A stretch of 64,000 nt of DNA from Mesorhizobium atlanticum (lineage in GTDB: Bacteria > Pseudomonadota > Alphaproteobacteria > Rhizobiales > Rhizobiaceae): the NCBI RefSeq assembly GCF_003289965.1, contig NZ_QMBQ01000005.1, positions 496,001 through 560,000 on the forward strand. Direction: 5' to 3'. A program made the position numbers and the translations under genes. The notes beneath the pieces were generated by a model. That model was not told the origin of the DNA, did not search any database, and saw only the letters and a program-made list of their open reading frames with translations. Each line of letters begins with the position of its first letter. The first letter of the stretch is position 1. This document shows positions 42,867 to 54,934 of the stretch, in pieces.

Positions 42867-43528
42867 CGGCGTTCTCCCCGGTAGTCGTCCAGAGCGCCGA
42901 TATCGACCGAATCGAACCGTTCGCGGATGCGGAATAGGAAGACGCCAATGACGATGAAGGCGATCAGGATCGAGAAGGCGACGCTGATCTCGACGACCAG
43001 CGGCATGCCCTTGGCGCCGGTGGCGGCAAGCACAAGGCCGTTCTCCAGCGACATGAAGCCGACGACCTGGCTGACGGCGTTGCGCCTGGTGACCATCACC
43101 AGCAGGCCCAGCAGGATGATCGACAGCGCGAAGGCGAGGTCCTCGCGGGCGAGCGGGTCGGCCTCGGGCGTCACCCGAAGCATGAGCACCATGGAGAGCG
43201 TCACCAGTCCGATCCCGGCAAGCATGGTCGGGCCGATGCCGACCGCGGTCTCGATGTCGCGGTGGATGCCGAGCCGCTGGATGATGCGATGCAGCCCGAC
43301 GGGAATGACGATCGCCTTGAAGACCAGCGCGATTGCCGCGGTGATGTAGAGATGATGCGCGTCCTGGATGTAAGCCTGCCAGGCCACCGAAAGCGCAAGC
43401 ACGACCGCATGCAGCGCAAAGACGTTGATCAGCGCGAACAGGCGGTCCTGGTAGAGCATCATGAAGGAGATCAGCACCAGACTGCCGGCGAGCAGATGGG
43501 CGATGTCGAAGGTGAGACCGTTCATCAC
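42863..43528 (-). CDS. hyfE: HyfE-like membrane subunit (NuoK/MrpC family)
   Basis: A 221-aa protein with about six or seven helices (HLLAGSLVLISFMMLYQDRL, LSIILLGLLVMVTRRNAVSQ, SVAFSILIAFIVIGVFLFRI). The extended HyfE type joins a NuoK-like core to extra helices. The conserved acidic residue in MSLENGLVLAATG is the NuoK glutamate. It overlaps both neighbours by ATGA, as in the hydrogenase-4 operons. Confidence 0.9.
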   Translation of the reverse strand: MMNGLTFDIAHLLAGSLVLISFMMLYQDRLFALINVFALHAVVLALSVAWQAYIQDAHHLYITAAIALVFKAIVIPVGLHRIIQRLGIHRDIETAVGIGPTMLAGIGLVTLSMVLMLRVTPEADPLAREDLAFALSIILLGLLVMVTRRNAVSQVVGFMSLENGLVLAATGAKGMPLVVEISVAFSILIAFIVIGVFLFRIRERFDSVDIGALDDYRGERR

Positions 43529-44475
43529 AGGCTCCGCGAGACGAACAGCAAAAGCGTGCCGAGCAGCGCCAGCATCAGCGCCGCGCCCAGGAAGTCCGGC
43601 ACCCGGAAGACACGCATCTTGGCGACCGCCGTCTCGAACACGGCAAGCAGGATGGCGAGCACGGCGAGCTTGCAGAGATAGGCGGCGGCGCCGATGGCCA
43701 GTGCCTTCGGCCCTGCGCTTGCGCCGTCCAGCCCCCAGGGCAGGAAGACGCAGGCGATCAGCGACATGTAGAGAAGCAGCTTGAGGAAGGTGGCGAGCTC
43801 GATCATCGCCAGATGGCGGCCGGAATATTCCAGGATCATCGCCTCATGCACCATGGTGAGCTCCAGATGCGTGGCCGGATTGTCGACCGGTATGCGCGCA
43901 TTCTCGGCGATCGCCACCATAACCAGGGCGATCAGCGACATGCCGAGCGACACCCGCAATCCGACTTCTGGCGAGCCCATGAAGGCGGCGACCGTCGAGA
44001 GCTGCGTGGCGCCGGCCAGCAACGCCAGGCTGAACACGATGAGCAGCATCGCCGGTTCGGCCAGCGACGCGATCATCACCTCGCGGCTGGCGCCGAGGCC
44101 GCCGAAGCTGGTGCCAACATCCATCCCGGCCAGCGCCTGGAAGAAGCGCGCGCTGCCGAGCAGCGCCACAATGACGATGAGGTCGGCGGTCCAGCTGAAT
44201 TCGAGGCCGGTGGCGAATGTCGGGACAAGCGCGGCCGCAACCCACGTCGCGGCGAAGATGAGGTAGGGCGTCACGCGGAACAGCCAGGACGCATTGTCCG
44301 CCAGCACGACCTCCTTGCGCATCAGCCTGACGAGATCGCGGTAGGGCTGGATCAGCGAAGGCCCCTGCCGCCTGACCAGCCTCGCCTTCACCTTGCGCAC
44401 GAAGCCGATCAGAAGCGGCGCCAGCAAAAGCACCGAAAGCATTTGCGCGCCCTGCACGGCCAGCTGGGAGATCAT
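43525..44475 (-). CDS. hyfC: HyfC-like membrane subunit (NuoH family)
   Basis: A 316-aa NuoH/HycD-type subunit with about eight helices that anchors the peripheral arm. Typical parts are KARLVRRQGPSLIQPYRDLV after TM1, the FQALAGMDVGTSFGGLGASR loop, and IAENARIPVDNPATHLELTM followed by VHEAMILEYSG. These acidic motifs line the quinone-like channel in complex I. ATG 44475 overlaps the hyfB stop (ATGA); an ATG at 44481 is an alternative. A longer open frame reaching 44799 is rejected because it lies inside hyfB. Confidence 0.92.
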   Translation of the reverse strand: MISQLAVQGAQMLSVLLLAPLLIGFVRKVKARLVRRQGPSLIQPYRDLVRLMRKEVVLADNASWLFRVTPYLIFAATWVAAALVPTFATGLEFSWTADLIVIVALLGSARFFQALAGMDVGTSFGGLGASREVMIASLAEPAMLLIVFSLALLAGATQLSTVAAFMGSPEVGLRVSLGMSLIALVMVAIAENARIPVDNPATHLELTMVHEAMILEYSGRHLAMIELATFLKLLLYMSLIACVFLPWGLDGASAGPKALAIGAAAYLCKLAVLAILLAVFETAVAKMRVFRVPDFLGAALMLALLGTLLLFVSRSL

Positions 44476-46487
44476 GGCCATAGCGCGAGCACCAGAAGCA
44501 GGATGACGAGGTAGAGGAAGACCAGCGTCAGATAGCGGCGGATGGTCAGGAACTGCAGGTGGTTCAGCCGCTCGGTGGCGAAATCGATCGCGCCGGTGAT
44601 CGGCTGGTAGAAGATCTCCCAGGCCACATCGTGCATCTCCACCTTGAGTCGCGCCGGCTCGAGGGCGCCTGGAGCCGGCATGTCCACCGTCTCGCGCGAG
44701 CGGAACGCGAAGCCGCCGAAGACGCGGCGGATGGGCTGCGCGAAGCTGACGGCCGTGTATTGCGCGGCCGGCACCGCGTCCGGGAAGCCGCACCCCCATG
44801 CAATGCCCCGGCGCAGCGCATGCGAGGCGAAGCGGTGAATGAAGAAGGCCGCGAGCGACGCCGAGATGGTGATGAAGGCGAACACCAGCAGGCCGTTATA
44901 GGAGCTGCGGCTTTCGGCGATCGGAACGATCGACAGCCAGGGCTGCGCCATCTGGACGGGCATGCGCTCGCCGACGAGCGGAAGCGTCACCGTCGACAGG
45001 CTATCGATAACCAAGCCTGGCAGGATGCCGGCGAGCAGGCAGAAGGCGGCAAGCACGACCATCGCCGCCAGCGACCAGCGATCGACTTCGTGCGCGCGCT
45101 CCACCGCCGCCGACCGCGCCCGGCCAAGGAAGGTGATGCCGAATGCCTTGACGAAGCATGCCGCGGCAAGCGCGGCCGACAGCGCCAGCATGCCGCCGAC
45201 CGCGGGCACGATGACTTTCAGCCCCCATTGCGGCAGCTCGGGGCTGCGCAATATGGCCTGGAAGACCAGCCATTCGGAGGCAAAGCCGTTGAAGGGCGGC
45301 AGCGCCGAGATCGAGACGCAGCCGATCAGGAAGACGAAGCTGGTCACCGGCAGGCGATGGATGAGGCCGCCGAGCTTTTCCATGTCGCGTTCGCCGGTTG
45401 CCGAGAGCACGGCGCCGGCGCCGAAGAACAGCAGGCTCTTGAAGAAGGAATGGTTCAGCACGTGGAACAGCGCCGCGGTGAAGGCAAGCGCGGCCGCCGA
45501 CGGCATGCCGTTCGCCTTGAAGGCCAGCGCAAGGCCGAGGCTGGCGAAGATGACGCCGATATTCTCGATGGTCGAATAGGCAAGCAGCCGTTTGAGGTCC
45601 TTTTCCATCAGCGCGTGCAGGATGCCGAGCACCGCCGTCACGCCGCCGATGAGAAGCACCGCCACGCCCAACCACCATGCCGGCTCGCCAAGCAGGTCGA
45701 ACACCACGCGGATGAAGCCATAGATGGCGACCTTCGTCATGATGCCGCTCATCAGCGCCGAGACGTGGCTGGGTGCCGCCGGATGGGCAAGCGGCAGCCA
45801 GGCATGCAGCGGCACGAGGCCGGCCTTGGAGCCGGCGCCGAGCAGCATGAGAACCAGCACCGCGCCGGCGGCGAACCGATCGGGATGCGCCGTCCGCATC
45901 GCGTCGAACGCATAGGTTCCCGCCGGCCCGGCCAGCAGGCCGAAGGCAAGCAGCAGCGCCATCGTGCCGAAGCTTGCCATCACCAGGTAGATGTAGCCGG
46001 CCCGCCGGTTGGCCTCGTCGCGGTGATGCGCCATGACCAGCGCCCAGGAGGCGAGCGACATGAATTCCCAGGACAACAGGAAGCTGAAGGCGTCGTTGGC
46101 CAGCACCACGAGGTTCATGCCGGCGAGGAAGGCCGGATAGAACGGCAGAACCCGATGCGGCTGGGATTCATGCCGGCCGTAGCCGAGACCGTAGAGGCTG
46201 GTGATCGTGCCGCCCAGGTTGACGACGACGAGAAAGAATGCCGACAGGCCGTCGAGCCGGAACCGGGCGCCGGTCCAGGGCAGGCCGAGCGGCAAGGTGG
46301 CGGAGGCCTCGCCGGGGTTGCCGGCGAGATGGCTGGCGGCAGTCGCGAGCAGCACGGCTGAAATGGCAAGCGTCGCGCCATAGACCAGTCGAGTCGCGGC
46401 GGCGAGCCGGCTGGCGCCCGCGGCCATTACGGCTGTTGCCAGAAGCGCGGCAGGACCGCACAACAGAAGGGCGACGGTCGAATTCAC
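44472..46487 (-). CDS. hyfB: HyfB-like proton-translocating subunit (NuoL family)
   Basis: A 671-aa membrane antiporter-like subunit with about 14-15 helices. The core has GAGSKAGLVPLHAWLPLAHP, then AAPSHVSALMSGIMTKVAIY, the NuoL-type lysine/histidine channel, and LLAYSTIENIGVIFASLGLA. A long C-terminal part ends in helices FLTIRRYLTLVFLYLVILLL. It is the second gene of the operon after the XRE regulator, with which it overlaps by four bases, and it is coupled to hyfC by ATGA. Confidence 0.92.
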   Translation of the reverse strand: MNSTVALLLCGPAALLATAVMAAGASRLAAATRLVYGATLAISAVLLATAASHLAGNPGEASATLPLGLPWTGARFRLDGLSAFFLVVVNLGGTITSLYGLGYGRHESQPHRVLPFYPAFLAGMNLVVLANDAFSFLLSWEFMSLASWALVMAHHRDEANRRAGYIYLVMASFGTMALLLAFGLLAGPAGTYAFDAMRTAHPDRFAAGAVLVLMLLGAGSKAGLVPLHAWLPLAHPAAPSHVSALMSGIMTKVAIYGFIRVVFDLLGEPAWWLGVAVLLIGGVTAVLGILHALMEKDLKRLLAYSTIENIGVIFASLGLALAFKANGMPSAAALAFTAALFHVLNHSFFKSLLFFGAGAVLSATGERDMEKLGGLIHRLPVTSFVFLIGCVSISALPPFNGFASEWLVFQAILRSPELPQWGLKVIVPAVGGMLALSAALAAACFVKAFGITFLGRARSAAVERAHEVDRWSLAAMVVLAAFCLLAGILPGLVIDSLSTVTLPLVGERMPVQMAQPWLSIVPIAESRSSYNGLLVFAFITISASLAAFFIHRFASHALRRGIAWGCGFPDAVPAAQYTAVSFAQPIRRVFGGFAFRSRETVDMPAPGALEPARLKVEMHDVAWEIFYQPITGAIDFATERLNHLQFLTIRRYLTLVFLYLVILLLVLALWP

Positions 46488-46795
46488 GGCATGCTCCCGC
46501 CCGGCTCGGCGTCGTCGCCAACGGTCCCGGACGCCTTGGCGGGATCGAAGCCGGCCTTCAGCCGCACGCCGCGCCCGCCGCCCTGGCTGGCCGCGCCTTC
46601 TCCGATCAACTCGATGCCGGAGATCTCGAGCGCCGCGATCAGCTTCATCAGCGAATCGACATTGCCCCGGATGATCGAGCCGCTGGCTTCCATGCGCTGG
46701 ATCGTCGGCACCGACAGGCCGGACAATTCGGCAAGCCGGCGCTGATCGATGCCGAGCAGCGATCTTGCGGCGCGCAATTGCGGTGCGGTTATCAC
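46484..46795 (-). CDS. Small XRE-family regulator heading the hyf-like operon
   Basis: A 103-aa protein. The helix-turn-helix RAARSLLGIDQRRLAELSGL, then SVPTIQRMEASGSIIRGNVD, occupies residues 8-50, and a Gly-rich tail follows. Its stop overlaps the hyfB start, so regulator and complex are co-transcribed. It probably controls its own operon. Upstream (46796-46956), AT-rich sequence with AAAATGTTCTAACG is the likely promoter region, shared with nothing divergent. Confidence 0.82.
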   Translation of the reverse strand: MITAPQLRAARSLLGIDQRRLAELSGLSVPTIQRMEASGSIIRGNVDSLMKLIAALEISGIELIGEGAASQGGGRGVRLKAGFDPAKASGTVGDDAEPGGSMP

Positions 46796-46956
46796 CGACG
46801 ACTCTCTCGTTCAGTTCTGAGATATGAGGTGTCGGTGCTGTACCCTACATTAAAATGTTCTAACGTCAAGGATTGATGTTTCAAACATCTATGTTGAGGC
46901 ACGATAGGCGGGCCTATCCAGCTGGTGTTTGAGTGCCGCGATGCTGGAAGGGCTTC

Positions 46957-47613
46957 TCAGCGCTCCGACGCCGTGTAGGTCAGCGCCAGGATGCATGGGG
47001 AGGTGGCAAAACAGACGGCCAGACGCCGGCCCGGCGAAGTGACTGCTTCACCCTTTTCGAAATCGACGGCGATGTCCTCGAAACCCAGCACGCGACCGTC
47101 GAGCGGGAACGATGCCTTGTAGGCCGCCTCCTTGACCGCGAACAGGATGCGGCCGCCCAGATTCGGATCGAGATCGCCCAGGCGATCCTCCGGTGCGGCA
47201 ACCACGGCCCTGAGGTCGTCGGGCAACGGTAAGGCAGGCTCGATGTCGACGCCGACGCTTCGCAGCTCGCCGGATCTCGCGGCGACTGCCACGGCCATCG
47301 TATCGTCGTGCGCGATCGAGCCGACAATGCCGGCCGGCCAGATCGGGTTTCCGAATCGGCCGCGCAATATCGCGGGGTTCATGCATCCAAGGCGCCGCAG
47401 CAATTCGTGCGCGATGTGGCGGCCTGCTCCCGTGGCGGCGCGCGCGCCGGGCTCGCGCGTCGCCATAGAGGCGTTTTCCTCCGGCAGCAAATATTGCTCG
47501 TCGCCGGCCTGGATGTGACGGCAGCCGACGATGAGGCCGAGCGGTGCGAGTCCGGCCAATGCCTGCTCGACGCGTTGGATGCTTGCTGACGTGCCTTGCG
47601 GCCGGGTGTTCAA
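46957..47613 (-). CDS. 4'-phosphopantetheinyl transferase (EntD/Sfp-like)
   Basis: The enzyme moves phosphopantetheine from CoA to the carrier-protein serine. The 218-aa protein has the family marks PIWPAGIVGSIAHDD, GVDIEPALPLP (Mg-binding GVDIE) and FAVKEAAYKASFPLDG (KEAAYK). The start is probably TTG 47613, 4 bases after the GNAT stop. It is the third gene of the NRPS operon and very likely activates that synthetase's carrier domain. Confidence 0.88.
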   Translation of the reverse strand: MNTRPQGTSASIQRVEQALAGLAPLGLIVGCRHIQAGDEQYLLPEENASMATREPGARAATGAGRHIAHELLRRLGCMNPAILRGRFGNPIWPAGIVGSIAHDDTMAVAVAARSGELRSVGVDIEPALPLPDDLRAVVAAPEDRLGDLDPNLGGRILFAVKEAAYKASFPLDGRVLGFEDIAVDFEKGEAVTSPGRRLAVCFATSPCILALTYTASER

Positions 47614-47617
47614 CGCT

Positions 47618-48084
47618 CTATCCGTCCAGTTCGAGCGCGGCGATCATCTCGTCGTCTTCGTCCAGTCCTTGCTCGACGAAGCCGAAACCGGCGTAGAGCC
47701 GGCGCGCCGCCTCGTTCTCCGGTTCATAGCAGATTGAAACGCGGCGGATGTGGCCGAGCTTCGCAATCTCTTCCAGCGCCTTGGCGACAGCGGCGCGGCC
47801 AAGGCCTTTGCCTTGCTCGCGACGGTCGATCATGAAGCGATAGATGATCGCTTCGTCATCGTCCTCGGGCGCGCTGTACATCAGGAATCCGACGACGCGC
47901 CCGTCGGCGATGACCGCCCGGGCGATCGCCTCGTCATCCTGCTTGGCCTCCGCCAGCGATTCGGCGTTGGAGGCGACGAAACCCTGCTGCCGCGGCAACA
48001 GTTCGAGCGCCAGTATCGCCGCCCGGTTGCCCTTGCCGACGGGTTCCAGCACAACCGGCTGATCGCCGATGCCGGCGTTGCGCG

Positions 48085-48088
<4 letters not shown>
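47618..48088 (-). CDS. GNAT family N-acetyltransferase
   Basis: A 156-aa acetyltransferase. Motif A is IIYRFMIDRREQGKGLGRAA, with the acetyl-CoA loop QGKGLG. Motif B YEPENEAARRLYAGFGFVEQ follows. It probably acetylates an amino group of a product or polymer end, but this is inferred from the neighbours. It starts at GTG 48088, overlapping the NRPS stop (GTGA) by four bases; a longer open frame upstream lies inside the NRPS gene. Confidence 0.85.
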
Positions 48089-52155
<4,067 letters not shown>

Positions 52156-52389
52156 CGGAGAACCTCGCGGGCTCCTATCCGCCCGCATTACGTGATTGGT
52201 GAAAAGACAAAAACTAACGACGGCCGGCCAGGCGCCCTCTTTGCGGACGGTGAAAATGATCGTGCCGTGGCGCTTAGGGGACCGGGAACTGGCCGACTTC
52301 GAGCAGGCCTATGCTGCCGCGCTGATGGCCGATCCGTGACGATCGCGCGACTTCACGATTATTTGATGGAGGAGTGCCTCACGCGACGG

Positions 52390-53277
52390 TCAAACGGCGA
52401 CGGGACGGATGTGGGCATTCTCGAGGCAGTAGGGTGCATGGCGGAAATCGCGGATGCGCACGACCTCTTCGCCGCGCCAATGGACCAGCATGAAGCCGCG
52501 CACCGCATCGTCCGCCTGCAGGTTGCGAATGAGGATTGCCGGCCGGGCCTCGACGAAGCCGAGCGACAGCGCCCAGTCGCCGAGGCGCTCGTAATTGCCG
52601 AAATAGGTCGAGGCTTCCTTCTTGCCTTTGAGGCGGGTGCGGTTGACGACGTCGACCTGGACGTCCTCGGCGATCAGCGCCCTGACCCCGTCGAAATCGC
52701 GCGCGTTGAACAGGTCGATATAGCGGCGCAGCCGGCGCTCCTCTTCCGGTTCGAGTTTGGGCACCGCGACGTCGGTCGGCGCCGAAGCCAGCGCCTTCAA
52801 CTCAGTCCGGCCGCGATGCAGTGCCGCCTTGGTGGCGGCAAGTGTCGAGCCCGTCACCTCACAGGTCTCGTGCAAGGTGAGGCCAAGCACGTCGACGAGG
52901 ATCACGGCACTGCGCTGCGCCGGCCTAAGCTGCATGAAGCTGCGCAGGCTTGCCGCCGCAGCGAGCCGAACCTCCGCGTTGGCGGAGATATCTTCAATTC
53001 CGGTCATGTCGGCTTCGGTCATGCGCGAGCGCTCCCGCTGGCGGCGGCGCAGATGATCCTGCGCCGCGTTGTGGGCGATGCGGAACAGCCACTGCTCGGG
53101 GCGTTCGACCAGGGCGCCGCCGTCATGGGCGGCGAGCGCCTTCACCACCGCCTCCTGCACGATGTCCTCGCCCTCGATCACCGAGCCGGCCATACGCGCA
53201 ACATAGCGGTGCAGTTTCGGGCGCAGGCCGACGAGCATGGCTGCAAGTTCCGCGCGGCCGAACCCTGCCAAGCTCAT
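52390..53277 (-). CDS. ECF sigma factor with C-terminal SnoaL-like domain
   Basis: A 295-aa sigma-70 factor. Region 2 (IVQEAVVKALAAHDGGALVE then RPEQWLFRIAHNAAQDHLRR) and region 4 (RSAVILVDVLGLTLHETCEV then TGSTLAATKAALHRGRTELK) are followed by a ~110-residue cone-like SnoaL domain (RRYIDLFNARDFDGVRALIA to the end). In this type the C-terminal domain itself modulates activity, replacing an anti-sigma factor. The signal is unknown. The small gene upstream (53413) is transcribed in the same direction. Confidence 0.88.
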   Translation of the reverse strand: MSLAGFGRAELAAMLVGLRPKLHRYVARMAGSVIEGEDIVQEAVVKALAAHDGGALVERPEQWLFRIAHNAAQDHLRRRQRERSRMTEADMTGIEDISANAEVRLAAAASLRSFMQLRPAQRSAVILVDVLGLTLHETCEVTGSTLAATKAALHRGRTELKALASAPTDVAVPKLEPEEERRLRRYIDLFNARDFDGVRALIAEDVQVDVVNRTRLKGKKEASTYFGNYERLGDWALSLGFVEARPAILIRNLQADDAVRGFMLVHWRGEEVVRIRDFRHAPYCLENAHIRPVAV

Positions 53278-53308
53278 CGTCCTCTTTCTCGCCTCGCCGA
53301 TGACTAAA

Positions 53309-53353
53309 GCATGTCTCCCGAAAGTGGGAACCGGTTTCGGGATAAAGACATGC
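53309..53353. repeat. 45-bp palindromic intergenic repeat, family A copy 2
   Basis: It begins GCATGTCTCCCGAAAGT and ends AAAGACATGC, four mismatches from 3492-3536. A further AAGCGCATGGAGCGAATCCG...CGCGCTTT palindrome follows at 53370-53411, ending directly at the stop of the next gene. Confidence 0.8.
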
Positions 53354-53412
53354 GCAAAACCAAAGACCTAAAGCGCATGGAGCGAATCCGAAGGATCGCG
53401 ACGCGCTTTAGA

Positions 53413-53733
53413 TCAGGCGGGCACGGCTTCATAGGCCTTGGCCAGCATACGATAATTGCCGACGATCTTCGCCGGCGACCTCACCAGCGGCGTTGAACGC
53501 CGCCCGGCGTGATCGGCACCAAACACCTTGAACGCGTCGAGCTCGGTCAGTGTCGAGCTGTCCTTGTCATAGCCGACGAGGTGGACGAATTCGCCGTTAT
53601 CGAGTTCGAGCACCAGATAGCGCACCGATTGAGGCTGCGCCTCGTCCAGCGCCTCGAACACTTTTTCCACCAGCGCCCGGTTCTCGGCGATGCTGGCGTC
53701 GTTCACGCCGTAGCGGATCAGATTGAAGGTCAT
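53413..53733 (-). CDS. Small hypothetical protein, possibly alpha/beta barrel type
   Basis: A 106-aa soluble protein beginning MTFNLIRYGVNDASIAENRA and containing RYLVLELDNGEFVHLVGYDK. This is the beta-alpha-beta pattern of ABM-like dimeric barrels, but I cannot name the family. ATG 53733 has GGAGACGACC before it. It is transcribed in the same direction as the SnoaL-type sigma factor downstream and may lie in its regulon. Confidence 0.65.
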   Translation of the reverse strand: MTFNLIRYGVNDASIAENRALVEKVFEALDEAQPQSVRYLVLELDNGEFVHLVGYDKDSSTLTELDAFKVFGADHAGRRSTPLVRSPAKIVGNYRMLAKAYEAVPA

Positions 53734-53828
53734 GGTCGTCTCCTGTTTGCGGGTCTGCATGAGGAAGACGTTCCATGGGCTCGAAAGGATTCTCAGGCCG
53801 AGCTCTATTTTTTGATCGCCTCCGGCGA

Positions 53829-54803
53829 TCAGCCGGTTCCGCCGGGCGCGTCGATCACGGCGGCGATCGTGGCGTCGCTGGCCGATTGCGGCTGCATCCG
53901 GCCGCTGGCCAGCTCGATCGACAGTTTGCATAGGGCTGCGTTGACCGGCGTCGCTATGCCGTGCAGCCGTCCGAGCAGCACGATCTCGCCATTGAGGAAG
54001 TCGGTTTCGAGGGAGCCGGTCCGGCGCACGATGCTCTGCAGCGTCGACGACCCGACGCGCGTTCGGCCGGGAATGGCGGTAATGGTCAGTTCCTCGCGGG
54101 CCATGGCATCGGTCTTGTCCCACGCAATACCGGCGGCGCTCAGCACCGCTTCCGCCTCGGCGCGTGCCTTGGCATGCCATTTCCGCTGAAGCTCGGTGTC
54201 AGCAAGAGCCGCGTCGATGATGTTGCGAAGATTGGCGAGCAGCTTGCGGTATTTGCTGCTCATCACATTGTCCCTTGGGTCGACGATAAAGCCGGACGCG
54301 CTGAGGATTCCGCACAGTTTCTCGACGCTGCCGTCGGTACCGGACGGATAGCGGCCGATATCGAAGGCGCCGATCTTGGGCGCGAAATAGGCCGCGACCT
54401 CGCCGGGCGTGTCGTAATCGGCTGGCAGCATCACCGTTGCGCCATAGACATTGGCGAAGAAGCGCAGGGCCAGCGCCTCGTTGGCGACGCCGTTCTGGAA
54501 GCAGAACACCGGCTGCGCGGCCAAGCCTGCGGCGTTGAGCCGTTGCAGCGCGCCGAGCGTATCTGGCGTCTTCATGGTCAGCAGCACGACATCGTCCGGT
54601 TCGAAGGAGATCTCCGACGGGTCGGCGTGGACAGGAAAGCGCGCGGTCCTGGTGCCTTGCGGGGTAGACAGCGACAGTCCCGAGGCGCGGATGGCGTCGA
54701 GCTGCCTGCCGCGGGCGATGCCGATGACCGTGTGGCCGGAAAAACTTAGCTGGGCCGCGATGGCGCCGCCGATCGCGCCGATGCCATAGACGATAATGCG
54801 CAT
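53829..54803 (-). CDS. Ketopantoate reductase family protein (PanE/ApbA-like)
   Basis: A 324-aa NADP-dependent reductase. The N-terminal Rossmann fold is RIIVYGIGAIGGAIAAQLSF, and the VVLLTMKTPDTLGALQRLN motif carries the KT-type catalytic lysine region. The C-terminal helical domain has NVMSSKYRKLLANLRN. Ketopantoate reductase makes D-pantoate for CoA, but many paralogues act on other 2-oxo acids, so the pathway is open. Start at ATG 54803. Confidence 0.85.
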   Translation of the reverse strand: MRIIVYGIGAIGGAIAAQLSFSGHTVIGIARGRQLDAIRASGLSLSTPQGTRTARFPVHADPSEISFEPDDVVLLTMKTPDTLGALQRLNAAGLAAQPVFCFQNGVANEALALRFFANVYGATVMLPADYDTPGEVAAYFAPKIGAFDIGRYPSGTDGSVEKLCGILSASGFIVDPRDNVMSSKYRKLLANLRNIIDAALADTELQRKWHAKARAEAEAVLSAAGIAWDKTDAMAREELTITAIPGRTRVGSSTLQSIVRRTGSLETDFLNGEIVLLGRLHGIATPVNAALCKLSIELASGRMQPQSASDATIAAVIDAPGGTG

Positions 54804-54829
54804 CTCGTTCTCATTGCGGTTGGAGTTCG

Positions 54830-54923
54830 TTCAGGGAAAAGTGGGAGCAGTTTTCCGTGTGGAATTGCGTCAAACAAAGACATAGGGCGCTTCACCGTTT
54901 CCGTGAAACGGTGAAGCGCGCTC
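54830..54923. repeat. Palindromic intergenic repeat, family B
   Basis: It runs from TTCAGGGAAAAGTGGGAG through GGAATTGCGTCAAACAAAG to the hairpin TTCACCGTTTCCGTGAAACG, ending AAGCGCGCTC. It lies between the PanE-like gene and the FAD dehydrogenase, which are in the same direction. Confidence 0.75.
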
Positions 54924-54934
54924 ACGCCTATCGT

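Noticed and set aside
44559..46361. 600-codon plus-strand frame antisense to hyfB
   Set aside because: Shadow of a membrane gene; no family resemblance. The same holds for 41373-42884, 22089-23513 (plus-strand shadow) and 27846-30086.
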